A DNA stretch of 26,544 nt, from NCBI GenBank assembly GCA_937886325.1, contig CALABV010000172.1, forward strand, positions 1-26,544, in the 5' to 3' direction. Position 1 is the first letter of the stretch; each line of letters starts with the position of its first letter. Of this stretch, positions 1 to 7,992 are shown piece after piece. The DNA comes from an uncultured Geobacter sp. (GTDB lineage: Bacteria > Desulfobacterota > Desulfuromonadia > Geobacterales > Geobacteraceae). The notes beneath the pieces were generated by a model, which was not told where the DNA came from, did not search any database, and saw only the letters and a program-made list of their open reading frames with translations. The translations under genes were made by a program, and so were the position numbers.

Positions 1-77
1 TGGCGCGCTCGGAGAGATTCGAACTCCCGACCTACGGATTCGTAGTCCGTTGCTCTATCCAGCTGAGCTACGAGCGC
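1..77 (-). tRNA. tRNA-Arg (anticodon ACG)
   Basis: The reverse complement folds as a full cloverleaf of 77 nt: 7-bp acceptor stem GCGCTCG/CGAGCGC, D arm GCTC/GAGC, anticodon arm ACGGA/TCCGT with loop CTACGAA, and a T arm with TTCGAAT loop. The anticodon is ACG, normally edited to ICG by TadA to read CGU, CGC and CGA. The CCA end is encoded and sits exactly at the window edge. It is the last visible member of a serS-tRNA-Ser-tRNA-Ser-tRNA-Arg series on the minus strand. Confidence 0.97.
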
Positions 78-138
78 ACGTTCAATTTACTCACCTTTGC
101 AGGTGTTCCACGGGGTGAGTGCCAACTATCTTGTTGTC

Positions 139-231
139 TGGCGGAGAGAGAGGGATTCGAACCCTCGATACCGGTTTCCCAGTATACTCGCTTAGCAGGC
201 GAGCGCCTTCGACCTACTCGGCCATCTCTCC
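139..231 (-). tRNA. tRNA-Ser (anticodon GCT)
   Basis: The 93-nt reverse complement has acceptor stem GGAGAGA/TCTCTCC, the long variable arm typical of tRNA-Ser (TATACTGGGAAACCGGTA region), and anticodon loop CTGCTAA, giving GCT for AGC and AGU codons. CCA is encoded. It lies 61 bp upstream (in transcription order) of the tRNA-Arg and 80 bp downstream of tRNA-Ser(TGA). Confidence 0.97.
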
Positions 232-311
232 GAAAAAGCTTCAGGCGTTAGGTTTCAAGTGTTACGTGTTCAAGAAAACAGAAAACCTGAAACATAAAAC
301 CTGTTTTGTCA

Positions 312-397
312 TGGCGGAGGGAGTAGGATTTGAACCCACGGAACTTTCGTTCAACGGTTTTCAAGACCGCCGCCTTAAGCCACTCGGCCATCCCTCC
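312..397 (-). tRNA. tRNA-Ser (anticodon TGA)
   Basis: The 86-nt reverse complement has acceptor stem GGAGGGA/TCCCTCC with one T-side mismatch-tolerant arm, a long variable arm and anticodon loop CTTGAAA, giving TGA for UCN codons. CCA is encoded. Its 5' end is only 6 nt after the serS stop codon, so it is almost certainly cut out of the serS transcript. Confidence 0.96.
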
Positions 398-403
398 GAA
401 TTC

Positions 404-1672
404 CTAACCGATCTTTTCCATTCCTCCCATATAGGGTCGGAGTGCCTCGGGGATGATAACCGTTCCGTCAGCCTGCTGATTGTTTTCCAGGATTGCAACC
501 ACTGTTCTGCCGACCGCAAGGCCGGAGCCGTTCAAGGTGTGGACAAATTCCAGTTTCGACTTTTCATTCTCCCGGAAGCGGATGGATGCCCTGCGCGCCT
601 GGAAATCTTCAAAGTTGCTGCAGGATGATATCTCTCGATACGTGCCCTGTCCGGGAAGCCAGACCTCGATATCGTATGTCTTTGTCGCTGAAAAGCCGAT
701 ATCTCCCGTACAGAGTTCGACTACCCGATAAGGAATTTCAAGGAGCTGCAAGACTTTTTCCGCGTCTGCCAGCAACAGTTCCAGTTCCTGGTATGACCGG
801 TCGGGCCGGGTAAACTTTACCAGCTCAACCTTGTTGAACTGGTGCTGTCGTATGAGACCGCGGGTATCCTTGCCGTAGGAGCCGGCTTCCTTGCGGAAGC
901 ATGGAGTGTAAGCCGTGTAGCGGATCGGAAGATCTGACGCCTTGAGAATTTCACCGCGATGGATGTTGGTTACCGGAACTTCCGCGGTTGGAATCAGGAA
1001 ATAATCGACGCCGTCCAGTCGGAACAGGTCTTCCTCGAACTTCGGCAACTGGCCGGTGCCGGTCATGCTTTCCCTGTTTACCATAAAGGGCGGAAGCATT
1101 TCAACATAATTGTGGCGTTCCGTATGGAGGTCGAGCATGAAGTTAATCAGCGCCCGTTCCAAGCGTGCGCCCGCCCCCCTGTAAAGGGTAAAGCGTGCGC
1201 CGGTCAGTCGTGCGCCTCGTTCAAAATCAAGGATATCGAGCCCTTCCCCGATTTCCCAATGGGGTTTTGGGATAAATGATAGTTCGGGAATCGTTCCCCA
1301 TTTCCTGACTTCCACGTTGTCGGCTTCCGAAGCGCCGACAGGGGTTGTCGCATGGGGAATGTTGGGGATGGTGAGCAGATACCCCTGAAGTTCTTCCTCA
1401 ATTCCCTTCAGATCGTCGTCGAGGGCCTTGATTCGCCGGGACACGTCGCGCATCTCGGTAATCCGATCCTGGGCCTGTGACTTGTCCTTGATTCGGCTGA
1501 TCTCGTCCGAGACCTTGTTCCGCAACGCCTTCAGAGACTCACTTTCCAGGAGGAGTTCGCGACGTCTGGTGTCGCACAGGCGGAACCCGGAAAGATCCAC
1601 GGTCTCTCCGCGGGTCTTGAGGCGCTGCTCCACAGCTTCAAGGTTTTCCCTGATGTATTTGGCGTCAAGCAT
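404..1672 (-). CDS. serS: Seryl-tRNA synthetase
   Basis: Charges tRNA-Ser with serine in the cytoplasm. The 422-aa product has the family layout. About residues 1-105 form the long charged antiparallel coiled coil that grips the tRNA long variable arm, ending at LTIPNIPH. The class II catalytic core follows, with motif 2 FRKEAGSYGKDTRGLIRQHQ and, near the C-terminus, motif 3 in NGSGLAVGRTVVAILEN. I start at the ATG at 1672 (MLDAKYIREN), the usual SerS N-terminus. The open frame continues upstream to a TTG at 1738, but those 22 codons overlap a good promoter and do not look like SerS. No strong Shine-Dalgarno precedes the ATG (only AAAGG). Two tRNA-Ser genes follow at once, so enzyme and substrate probably share one transcript. 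Confidence 0.97.
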   Translation of the reverse strand: MLDAKYIRENLEAVEQRLKTRGETVDLSGFRLCDTRRRELLLESESLKALRNKVSDEISRIKDKSQAQDRITEMRDVSRRIKALDDDLKGIEEELQGYLLTIPNIPHATTPVGASEADNVEVRKWGTIPELSFIPKPHWEIGEGLDILDFERGARLTGARFTLYRGAGARLERALINFMLDLHTERHNYVEMLPPFMVNRESMTGTGQLPKFEEDLFRLDGVDYFLIPTAEVPVTNIHRGEILKASDLPIRYTAYTPCFRKEAGSYGKDTRGLIRQHQFNKVELVKFTRPDRSYQELELLLADAEKVLQLLEIPYRVVELCTGDIGFSATKTYDIEVWLPGQGTYREISSCSNFEDFQARRASIRFRENEKSKLEFVHTLNGSGLAVGRTVVAILENNQQADGTVIIPEALRPYMGGMEKIG

Positions 1673-1709
1673 GAAAAAGGCCTTTACAAGTAGTGAAAGA
1701 AAGCTATAT

Positions 1710-1738
1710 TTTCTAGCACTTGGCGAACGAATAGTCAA
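1710..1738 (-). promoter_or_regulatory. Likely sigma-70 promoter of serS-tRNA operon
   Basis: On the minus strand, TTGACT (1733-1738) is followed by a 17-bp spacer and TAGAAA (1710-1715), matching the -35/-10 consensus at 5/6 and 4/6. Transcription would start about 30 nt upstream of the serS ATG. Pattern match only. Confidence 0.55.
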
Positions 1739-1746
1739 TCTTTTTC

Positions 1747-2814
1747 ATGGCACGGGCCACTATGTTTCACAAAAATGTCATCTTTTTGATCACGGCACTG
1801 CTGTTTGCCGTTCCCCACGCAGCCTATGCACAAAAGATTGTTTTGACCGCTGTCGGCGATATCATGCTGGCGGGAAGCGGCACTACAACATTTGCCAGGA
1901 GGGGGTACGACTACCCTTTCTCGGTCACGGGTGGCGAACTGCGGCGGTCGGACATTACGGTCGGCAATCTGGAGGCGCCCCTTACCGGAAGAGGCACAGA
2001 GTTCACCGGCAAAAAATACCGTTTCAAGGTCAGTCCCAAAGCCGCCGCCGCCCTCAGAACGGCCGGTTTCTCCGTTGTCACACTTGCGAACAACCACATC
2101 ATGGATTTCGGAGAGACGGGGCTTCGGGAGACCATGAAAAATCTTGCCTCCGAGAAGATCCTCCACGCGGGAGCGGGCGAGAACCTGTCCGCGGCACGCC
2201 GGCCGGCACTCATTGAGCGGAAAGGGAAGAAGATAGCCTTTCTTGCCTATTCCCTGACGCAGCCGTTGGAATATTTTGCCGGAGAAAACCGTGCCGGGAC
2301 CGCGCCCGGCTATGTGCGGTTTTTCCGGGAAGATATCCGGCAGGCAAAATCGGCAGCGGATTATGTGGTGGTATCCTTTCACTGGGGAGCGGAGCTGGCC
2401 GTTTTTCCCAAGTCATACCAGGTGGATGCGGCCCGCCGTGCCATTGATGCCGGGGCAGACCTGATCATCGGTCACCACCCCCATGTTCTGCAGGGGGTTG
2501 AGCGTTACAGGGGGGGGCTTATCCTCTACAGCCTGGGAAACTTTGCCTTCGGCAGCATGAGCAGCCATGCTGATGCCAGCGTCATCGCCAGGATCACTCT
2601 GGATGGCGCTGTCAGGGAAGCGGAGTTCATACCCCTGAACGTGCTGAACAGCCAGGTGCGGTTCCGGCCGTCACCGCTGAGAGGCGCTCGGGCAAGGGCG
2701 GTAATATGCCGGCTGAATGAAATTTCCCGCCCGTGGAATACGGAGATTGTCGCGGAAGGGGAGCGCTACCTGGTGAAAATGAGTTCTTGCGACCGGCGTC
2801 CTGCCGTCCGTTGA
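1747..2814 (+). CDS. CapA-like (PGA_cap) secreted metallophosphoesterase-fold protein
   Basis: Belongs to the CapA/poly-gamma-glutamate-synthesis (PGA_cap) family, whose members have a calcineurin-like fold and are usually tied to the cell envelope. The exact substrate is unknown. A signal peptide is visible: hydrophobic residues about 10-24, then HAAYA before QK. Family motifs in order are TAVGDIMLAGSG, GNLEAPLTGRG, TLANNHIMDFGETG, SFHWGAEL, IIGHHPHVLQGVE and LYSLGNFAFG. The Asp/Asn/His residues in these are the expected metal ligands. The length of 355 aa is normal. The start could be 1747 or the second Met at 1762; neither has a clear Shine-Dalgarno, and both leave the signal peptide intact. 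It diverges from serS and is followed after 35 bp by thpR, so the two may be cotranscribed. No capBC genes are nearby, so a role in polyglutamate capsule is not supported. Confidence 0.85.
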   Translation: MARATMFHKNVIFLITALLFAVPHAAYAQKIVLTAVGDIMLAGSGTTTFARRGYDYPFSVTGGELRRSDITVGNLEAPLTGRGTEFTGKKYRFKVSPKAAAALRTAGFSVVTLANNHIMDFGETGLRETMKNLASEKILHAGAGENLSAARRPALIERKGKKIAFLAYSLTQPLEYFAGENRAGTAPGYVRFFREDIRQAKSAADYVVVSFHWGAELAVFPKSYQVDAARRAIDAGADLIIGHHPHVLQGVERYRGGLILYSLGNFAFGSMSSHADASVIARITLDGAVREAEFIPLNVLNSQVRFRPSPLRGARARAVICRLNEISRPWNTEIVAEGERYLVKMSSCDRRPAVR

Positions 2815-2849
2815 TGGGGCAGAAGCACGATTCGTCACCGGAGGAGAGT

Positions 2850-3401
2850 ATGTACCGACTATTCGTCGCTGTTGATCTTTCGGAGAATGTGAGGGAAGCC
2901 GTATCCCGTATCTGTACCGGAATCCCTGGAGTGAGATGGGTCGATGGCGCTCACCTGCACCTGACCCTCCGTTTTATCGGCGATGCCGATGATTCGTTGT
3001 TCGGCAGAATTCGGAAGGAACTGGCAGGAGTTGCGGCGTCCTCCTTCCCCCTGGTTCTGCGGGGGGTCGGCTGCTTTCCTCCGAGAAGAGATCCGAGAGT
3101 GCTGTGGGTTGGTGTCGAGCGGAGCGATGACCTGTTGTGCCTCCAGCGTCGTATCGAGGAGGCCCTGGAGAGATGCGGCCTTGAGCCGGAGTCAAGGGAA
3201 TTCTCCCCCCATATCACCCTTGCCCGACTGAAGGGTATGCCGTTTTCCGGGGTATCATCATTTCTGGAGAAGAATCGATTGTTCTCTGTCTCCCCCATCC
3301 AGATATACGAATTTCATCTTTACTCCAGCACCCTTGCTCCTCGAGGCGCGATTCATCGCCGTGAGGCTTCCTATCCGCTGAAGGGGGAGAGTGCCGGATA
3401 A
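2850..3401 (+). CDS. thpR: RNA 2',3'-cyclic phosphodiesterase (2H family; '2'-5' RNA ligase')
   Basis: The 183-aa product is a two-histidine (2H) phosphoesterase of the ThpR/LigT group, which opens 2',3'-cyclic phosphates on RNA and can reversibly join 2'-5' ends in vitro. Both catalytic HxT motifs are present: HLHLTLRFIGD near residue 32 and HITLARLKG near residue 121. The N-terminus MYRLFVAVDL is the family hallmark (RxFxAxxL). The ATG at 2850 is preceded by GGAGGAGAG at a good distance, so the open frame upstream to 2733 overlapping capA is not used. The physiological RNA substrate in bacteria is still unclear. Confidence 0.93.
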   Translation: MYRLFVAVDLSENVREAVSRICTGIPGVRWVDGAHLHLTLRFIGDADDSLFGRIRKELAGVAASSFPLVLRGVGCFPPRRDPRVLWVGVERSDDLLCLQRRIEEALERCGLEPESREFSPHITLARLKGMPFSGVSSFLEKNRLFSVSPIQIYEFHLYSSTLAPRGAIHRREASYPLKGESAG

Positions 3402-3479
3402 TGGCCGCCCCACTGTTTCTCCCCAATCGCACAGGGACGTGTTTTGTCCCCTGAGGCTTCGCGGGTGCATGGAAACGGC

Positions 3480-3507
3480 TTGATTTTTTTCCTTGGTTGT
3501 TTATAGT
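3480..3507 (+). promoter_or_regulatory. Possible sigma-70 promoter for trxA
   Basis: TTGATT (3480-3485), a 16-bp T-rich spacer and TATAGT (3502-3507) lie 45 bp before the trxA ATG in a 150-bp gene-free stretch. Pattern match only. Confidence 0.45.
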
Positions 3508-3551
3508 CGTAGAAAACTTTTTTGGATTGACGGAAAGAAGGAGAAGACGGT

Positions 3552-3881
3552 ATGGCCAGTGAAAAGGTGTTCGCTTTTGGCGACGGAAATTTTGAGACGG
3601 AAGTGCTGCAATCGAATATACCCGTGCTTGTGGATTTCTGGGCATCGTGGTGCGCTCCCTGCAAGCAGATAGCCCCTCTTGTGGATGCTCTTGCCGAGGA
3701 CTATGAAGGCAAGGTGAAGGTGGGCAAGGTAAATGTGGACGAAAATCCCGCCACACCGGCAAAGTACGGAATCCGGGGCATTCCAACCCTTATCCTTTTC
3801 AAGGATGGCAAGGTGGTGGATCAGGTGGTTGGCGCCGTTCCGAAGGCCCAGTTGGAGGCACTTCTCAAGAAGGCCCTGTAA
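3552..3881 (+). CDS. trxA: Thioredoxin
   Basis: Small cytoplasmic dithiol-disulfide oxidoreductase that reduces protein disulfides with electrons from thioredoxin reductase. The 109-aa protein is a single thioredoxin fold with active site WCAPC (Cys34, Cys37), buried Asp28 in VDFWASW and the cis-proline loop GIRGIPTLILF. The second active-site position is Ala where most thioredoxins have Gly (WCGPC); WCAPC is known in functional thioredoxins. AAGGAG at 3538-3543 gives a good ribosome binding site. An exported thioredoxin-fold protein follows 62 bp downstream, so the pair may act on different sides of the membrane. Confidence 0.96.
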   Translation: MASEKVFAFGDGNFETEVLQSNIPVLVDFWASWCAPCKQIAPLVDALAEDYEGKVKVGKVNVDENPATPAKYGIRGIPTLILFKDGKVVDQVVGAVPKAQLEALLKKAL

Positions 3882-3943
3882 GCACCCCGCGAAAGGATGA
3901 ATTCGGAAAATGGCGCATTCCGGAAGTCATCAAGAAAGGATGA

Positions 3944-4462
3944 ATGGATTTGCCGCAATTGAAGAAAATTCTATCAGGAGTCATCTTGGCCGGCGTCCTG
4001 ACTGCTCCGGTCTCCGCCTTTGCCCTTCCGCAACCGGGAAAGCCGGTACCTCCCATTAATGTGGTTACCACGTCAGGGCAGAAGGTAACCCTCGCAAACT
4101 ACAGGGGGCATGTCCTGGTACTGGAGTTTTTCGCTACCTGGTGCGACGGGTGCAATGAGTCGCTTCCTCACCTGATATCGCTTAACAGTCGCTACAACAG
4201 GCAGGGTCTCCAGATCCTCGGCCTCAACCCCGGCGTGCGAGGGGACACACTCGGCGTTGTGCAGCGTTTCATCAGGGACAAGAAGATCAATTTCCCGGTT
4301 GCTCTGGCCGATACCGACCTGCTTCTTGACTATGGAGTACAGCCGATTCCCGCTATTTTCGTCATCGACAAGAAAGGTGTCCTGGTCCAGAAGTTCGTGG
4401 GTTTCAACCCCCAGATTGTGGAGAAGATGGAAGCAACCATCAAAACTCTCCTTGCCCAGTAG
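3944..4462 (+). CDS. TlpA/ResA-like exported thioredoxin-fold protein
   Basis: Predicted periplasmic or membrane-anchored thiol-disulfide protein of the AhpC/TSA-TlpA group. Residues 1-27 form a signal peptide or anchor (KKILSGVILAGVLTAPVSAFA). The 172-aa protein then has the TlpA opening (PGKPVPPINVVTTSGQKVTL), active site FFATWCDGC with Cys67 and Cys70, and the cis-proline region GVQPIPAIFVID. The WCDGC active site is unusual; family members more often have WCPPC or WCVPC, so redox potential and partners may differ. The ATG at 3944 has AAAGGA only 3 nt away. A copy of AAAGGATGAAT also occurs about 45 bp upstream, making a short direct repeat in the leader. A strong terminator follows. Confidence 0.88.
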   Translation: MDLPQLKKILSGVILAGVLTAPVSAFALPQPGKPVPPINVVTTSGQKVTLANYRGHVLVLEFFATWCDGCNESLPHLISLNSRYNRQGLQILGLNPGVRGDTLGVVQRFIRDKKINFPVALADTDLLLDYGVQPIPAIFVIDKKGVLVQKFVGFNPQIVEKMEATIKTLLAQ

Positions 4463-4490
4463 CCGATTCCCTGAAACTTCGTGATACTGC

Positions 4491-4518
4491 GGCGGCGCCC
4501 GAAAGCGCCGCCGTTTTT
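4491..4518 (+). terminator. Rho-independent terminator
   Basis: Stem GGCGGCGC (4491-4498), loop CCGAAA, stem GCGCCGCC (4505-4512), then G and five Ts. It ends the thioredoxin-side transcript just where the convergent uvrC stops. There is no T tract in the opposite direction, so it should work only on the plus strand. Confidence 0.9.
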
Positions 4519-6344
4519 CATGGCCGTTTCCGGTGAAAATGCTCCCGAACCGCTTCCGCGATTCGTCGGCTGATGCCTGGCATCTCCATTAACTCCTCCA
4601 CGGTAGCTTCGCGCATCTTTTTCAGGCTGCCGAAATGCCGCAACAGCCCCTTCCAGCGCTTTTCGCCTATCCCCGGAATCTTTCCCTCCGAGGGTGCAAA
4701 GCTCTCCCTCGTCCGAAGTTTCGTATGGTAGGAAACGGCGAAACGGTGCGCCTCGTCGCGGATCCGGGCGAGCAGGAGAAGGGGCGCGGAGTTCTGACGC
4801 AGTACCACGGGATTTTTTCTGCCCGGCAGGAAGACCCTTTCGTCGCTTCGGCGGATTTCCTCCTCTCCAGCACCGCTTTCAACCCTGCTTTTGGCAAGAG
4901 CGGCCGTATCCGGCCCGGTAATGGCCAGGTCCTCCAGCACTCGAGTCAGCACATTCAACTGTCCCGTGCCTCCGTCCACAAGGAGCAGGTCGGGAAGCGG
5001 GTCTTTTTCCCTGTCGGCACAGCGACGGGAGAGCACCTCGTACATCATGCCGTAGTCGTCGGATCCCGACGCGTCCTTGATACGGTAACGCCGGTACTCC
5101 GTTTTCTCCGCCCGCCCGTCCCGGAAAACGACCCTGCTTCCCACCGCATGCCTTCCCTGGATGGTGGAGATATCGTAGCACTCGATGTGACGGGGAAGGT
5201 TCGCGAGATGGAGACGCTGACGCAATTCCGCAAGGGCCTGTTCAGCCCCCTGCCGGGAGCGCAGCGCCTCATCAGCGGCGGTCTCCGCGTTTCTGGCCGC
5301 CAGTCGCACAAGCTCCGCCTTTGTCCCCCGGCGGGGTAGGAGGATTTCGGCCCGTTTCCCCCTTTTTTCCGACAACAGCTCCGCCATGGCCGAAGATTCA
5401 GGGAGGCGGATCGGCACCAGGACCTGCGACGGAATGAAGACATCCCGGTTATAGTATTCGTTAAGGAATGAGGAAATGCCTTCCGCGTCTTCCAATTCCC
5501 AGGAGAACGTGTAGTTTCTGCCTCCCATGAGGCTGCCACCACGGATGAAGAGGAGTGCAATCTCCAGGCGGTCCTCCCTACGGGCGTATCCGAGAACGTC
5601 CAGATCCCCGTTTTCCGTAACCATTTTCTGCTTTTCCACGGTTATCTCGATGGAACGTATCAAATCACGAAAGCGGGCGGCCTCCTCGTAGCTTTCAGCG
5701 GCGGCGGCATTCGCCATTCTCTTTTTCAGGATCGTGAGCAGGTCCCGGTTTTTCCCTTCCAGGAACAGGGCGGCCCCTTCCGCGAGCGCCGCGTAGTCGT
5801 CTCGCGAAATCATGCCTTGACAGGGCGCCGAGCATTGGCCCAATTGGTGGTAGAGGCAGGGACGGCCCCGGCGTCGACAGGTTTCCATGGGGTAATGCCG
5901 CAGGGGAAAAAGGCGGTGGAGTTGCTTCAGAGCGTCGCGCGCGGCCGCCGCGGAGGAATAGGGACCGAAGTAGCGCGCCCCGTCCCTGGTCACCCGGCGG
6001 ATGATGGTGAGGCGGGGAAATTCCTCCGCGGGGTCCATGCGGAGAGAAAAATAGGTTTTGTCATCCCTGAGGTTGATGTTGTATCGGGGCCGGTGTTGCT
6101 TGATGAGCGTATTTTCCAGGATGAGAGCTTCTTTTTCGGTGTCGGTAACGAGATAATCGATGTCCTGTACCCTGGCCATGAGGAACCGGATCTGGTAGCG
6201 GGTGTCCCTGGTTGGAGAGAAGTAGGAGCGGACCCGCGTCCGCAGGCTCTTAGCCTTGCCGACGTAGAGGATTCCTCCTGTGGCGCTCTTCATTATGTAG
6301 ACCCCCGGCGCATCGGGGAGGGAAGGTATCCTGTCCGGTTCCAT
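4518..6344 (-). CDS. uvrC: UvrABC excinuclease subunit C
   Basis: Makes the two incisions in nucleotide excision repair. The 608-aa product has all domains in order. An N-terminal GIY-YIG nuclease (APGVYIM, then ILYVGKAKSLRTRV), for the 3' cut, is followed by a Cys-rich linker (CRRRGRPCLYHQLGQCSAPC). A UVR motif that binds UvrB comes next (ESYEEAARFRDLIRSIE). The RNase H-like nuclease for the 5' cut follows (CYDISTIQGRHAVGSRVVF, and LLLVDGGTGQL). It ends with a double helix-hairpin-helix (IPGIGEKRWKGLLRHFGS and EMPGISRRIAEAVREHF). It is a single gene, convergent with the TlpA-like gene. The cysteines of the linker match UvrC proteins that carry an iron-sulfur cluster, but metal binding is an inference. 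Confidence 0.97.
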   Translation of the reverse strand: MEPDRIPSLPDAPGVYIMKSATGGILYVGKAKSLRTRVRSYFSPTRDTRYQIRFLMARVQDIDYLVTDTEKEALILENTLIKQHRPRYNINLRDDKTYFSLRMDPAEEFPRLTIIRRVTRDGARYFGPYSSAAAARDALKQLHRLFPLRHYPMETCRRRGRPCLYHQLGQCSAPCQGMISRDDYAALAEGAALFLEGKNRDLLTILKKRMANAAAAESYEEAARFRDLIRSIEITVEKQKMVTENGDLDVLGYARREDRLEIALLFIRGGSLMGGRNYTFSWELEDAEGISSFLNEYYNRDVFIPSQVLVPIRLPESSAMAELLSEKRGKRAEILLPRRGTKAELVRLAARNAETAADEALRSRQGAEQALAELRQRLHLANLPRHIECYDISTIQGRHAVGSRVVFRDGRAEKTEYRRYRIKDASGSDDYGMMYEVLSRRCADREKDPLPDLLLVDGGTGQLNVLTRVLEDLAITGPDTAALAKSRVESGAGEEEIRRSDERVFLPGRKNPVVLRQNSAPLLLLARIRDEAHRFAVSYHTKLRTRESFAPSEGKIPGIGEKRWKGLLRHFGSLKKMREATVEELMEMPGISRRIAEAVREHFHRKRP

Positions 6345-6560
6345 GGGCTGAGTATACGCGTAGAGGATTTCCCTGCCAAGTGTGGATTTGCCATGGATGA
6401 AAGGTCCATGCTTTCCTTTTTCTCATCCCCGGTCGGTTTTGAATATGCCGCGGAGAGAGCGGAATGGAAAAAATACCGCATAGTTACATGCAGGGCTCGA
6501 TTTTTTTGAAAAATACGGTACTATGTTTTCACCGCCGGATACTTCATGAGAGGAGGGGAT

Positions 6561-7001
6561 ATGGAGCAGCACGTGGAGGAAATTTTCCGCAAGGGGCTTG
6601 ATGCCTTGGAGAACGGGCATATCTACCTGGCGCTCTCCTGTTTCGAGCAGGCGGCCTGCCTCGAGAGAACGCCCCTCAACTGTTCCTATCTTGCCTTCTG
6701 CCTGGCAAAGGTCCGCTCCCAGTACCCCGAATCCATCTGCCTCTGCAAGGAGGCTCTGCGAATGGACCCCGACAATGCGATCCACTACCTCCACCTGGGG
6801 CGCATCCACCTCATGGCAGGGCAGAGGGCGAAGGCGTTGGGGGTTCTGCGGCGAGGGCTCCAGTGCGGGGATAACGGTGCCATCATGCGGGAGATCACCC
6901 TCATCGGCGAACGCAAGAATCCGGTAGTATCGAGCCTGGCCAGAAATCATCCCGTGAACAAATATCTCGGCATGTTGCTGAAAAAGCTCGGTATGCGCTG
7001 A
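6561..7001 (+). CDS. Small TPR-repeat protein
   Basis: A 146-aa cytoplasmic protein with no signal peptide. Residues about 10-100 form two to three tetratricopeptide repeats; the clearest is NAIHYLHLGRIHLMAGQRAK. The tail NHPVNKYLGMLLKKLGM is basic. TPRs mediate protein contacts; the partner is unknown. The start at 6561 is chosen because AGGAGGGG sits 5-6 nt before it; an ATG at 6546 has no ribosome binding site. It is divergent from uvrC (216 bp apart) and 95 bp before recO. Nothing here ties it to DNA repair apart from its neighbours. Confidence 0.75.
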   Translation: MEQHVEEIFRKGLDALENGHIYLALSCFEQAACLERTPLNCSYLAFCLAKVRSQYPESICLCKEALRMDPDNAIHYLHLGRIHLMAGQRAKALGVLRRGLQCGDNGAIMREITLIGERKNPVVSSLARNHPVNKYLGMLLKKLGMR

Positions 7002-7096
7002 GGCGTGGCGATACGAGCGTATTTGCGAGCGGTGACGATTCTTTCCGCGCTGATGCCTCATTGACCATGAATCCCGGCCCGTGATACATTTTTGCG

Positions 7097-7837
7097 ATGC
7101 AGACGGTCGAATGTGAAGCCATCGTGCTTGCGGCCATGGACTACGGAGAGGCCGACAGGATTGTCACTCTCTTTACCCGTGAGTTCGGCAAGATTCGCGG
7201 GATAGCGCGCAATGCGAAAAAGAGCGTGAAGCGATTCGGCGCCGCCTTCGAGATCTTTGCCCGACTCCGGCTCCGCCTCGCCTTGAAGGAAGGGTTGTGC
7301 ACCCTCCGCAATGCCGACATCATCACCGTTTTTCCCCGGATTCGGGCGGATCTTGCGAAAATAGGCTATGCGGGATATGCCTGCGAAGTTGTCGATCGAT
7401 ACATTCCCGAAGCCCAGTACAATCCAAGGCTCTTCCGTCTCCTTTCCGCGTATCTTGAACACCTGGACGCCTTCCCTCCCTGTGCCGATGATCGACGTTT
7501 CTTCGAGGTCAATCTGCTCAATATCGTCGGCTACCGCCTGTCCCTGGACCGCTGCGAGCGGTGCGGGGAGGGGGAGTCGTCCTCCCCGGCGGGCATTTCC
7601 CGAGCGACAACGGCGAAACCCGTATGCGACGCCTGCGGCAGGGTTTGGCTTCCTGTCAGTTCAGATACGCTCAGCATTCTCAAAAAAGCCATGGAAACCG
7701 GAAGGTTCGGGGTAATCCGGTTCTCTCCGACAACCCTGCATGAAGCGGGTGAGATCCTCGATACCGCCATAGCCGAGCACGTGAACCGTCCCCTCACGTC
7801 ACTTCAATTTCTGCGGGATGTTCTGGTTGTTCACTGA
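7097..7837 (+). CDS. recO: DNA repair protein RecO
   Basis: RecF-pathway mediator that anneals single strands and loads RecA with RecR. The 246-aa protein begins with the OB-fold region (CEAIVLAAMDYGEADRIVTL, then FGKIRGIARNAKKSVKRFG) typical of RecO. The C-terminal helical domain carries a four-cysteine zinc site at Cys153, Cys156, Cys177 and Cys180. The start ATG has no strong Shine-Dalgarno; the leading MQTVECEAIVL matches family N-termini. Confidence 0.93.
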   Translation: MQTVECEAIVLAAMDYGEADRIVTLFTREFGKIRGIARNAKKSVKRFGAAFEIFARLRLRLALKEGLCTLRNADIITVFPRIRADLAKIGYAGYACEVVDRYIPEAQYNPRLFRLLSAYLEHLDAFPPCADDRRFFEVNLLNIVGYRLSLDRCERCGEGESSSPAGISRATTAKPVCDACGRVWLPVSSDTLSILKKAMETGRFGVIRFSPTTLHEAGEILDTAIAEHVNRPLTSLQFLRDVLVVH

Positions 7838-7860
7838 AAGTAAACAAAACCCAATAATCC

Positions 7861-7889
7861 TTGACACAAAAGGGAGTTACGGGTAATCT
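7861..7889 (+). promoter_or_regulatory. Likely sigma-70 promoter of glyQS
   Basis: TTGACA (7861-7866, perfect -35), a 17-bp spacer and TAATCT (7884-7889, 4/6 match to -10) lie about 105 bp before glyQ. This predicts a leader of about 95 nt. Confidence 0.65.
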
Positions 7890-7925
7890 AGCCACTCCCT
7901 CGCTTTTAGTAAGACTGAAAATTTC

Positions 7926-7953
7926 GCGCCGTGCGGCACACGCTCCGCGGCGC
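7926..7953 (+). other. GC-rich hairpin in glyQ leader
   Basis: GCGCCG(TG)CGG pairs with CCGCGGCGC around an 8-nt loop (7937-7944) inside the predicted glyQ leader. TTTTT follows 11 nt later (7965-7969), too far for a standard terminator. It may be a leader structure or weak attenuator; no T-box specifier features are visible. Confidence 0.35.
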
Positions 7954-7992
7954 CCTGCGTCACGTTTTTATTAACCAACCGGAGGAAGTGTT

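Noticed and set aside
1673..1738. N-terminal extension of SerS from a TTG at 1738
   Set aside because: It overlaps a good -35/-10 promoter, has no ribosome binding site, and the SerS family begins at the ATG at 1672.
3434..3450. GGGAC/GTCCC hairpin after thpR as a terminator
   Set aside because: The stem is only 5 bp and no T run follows directly.
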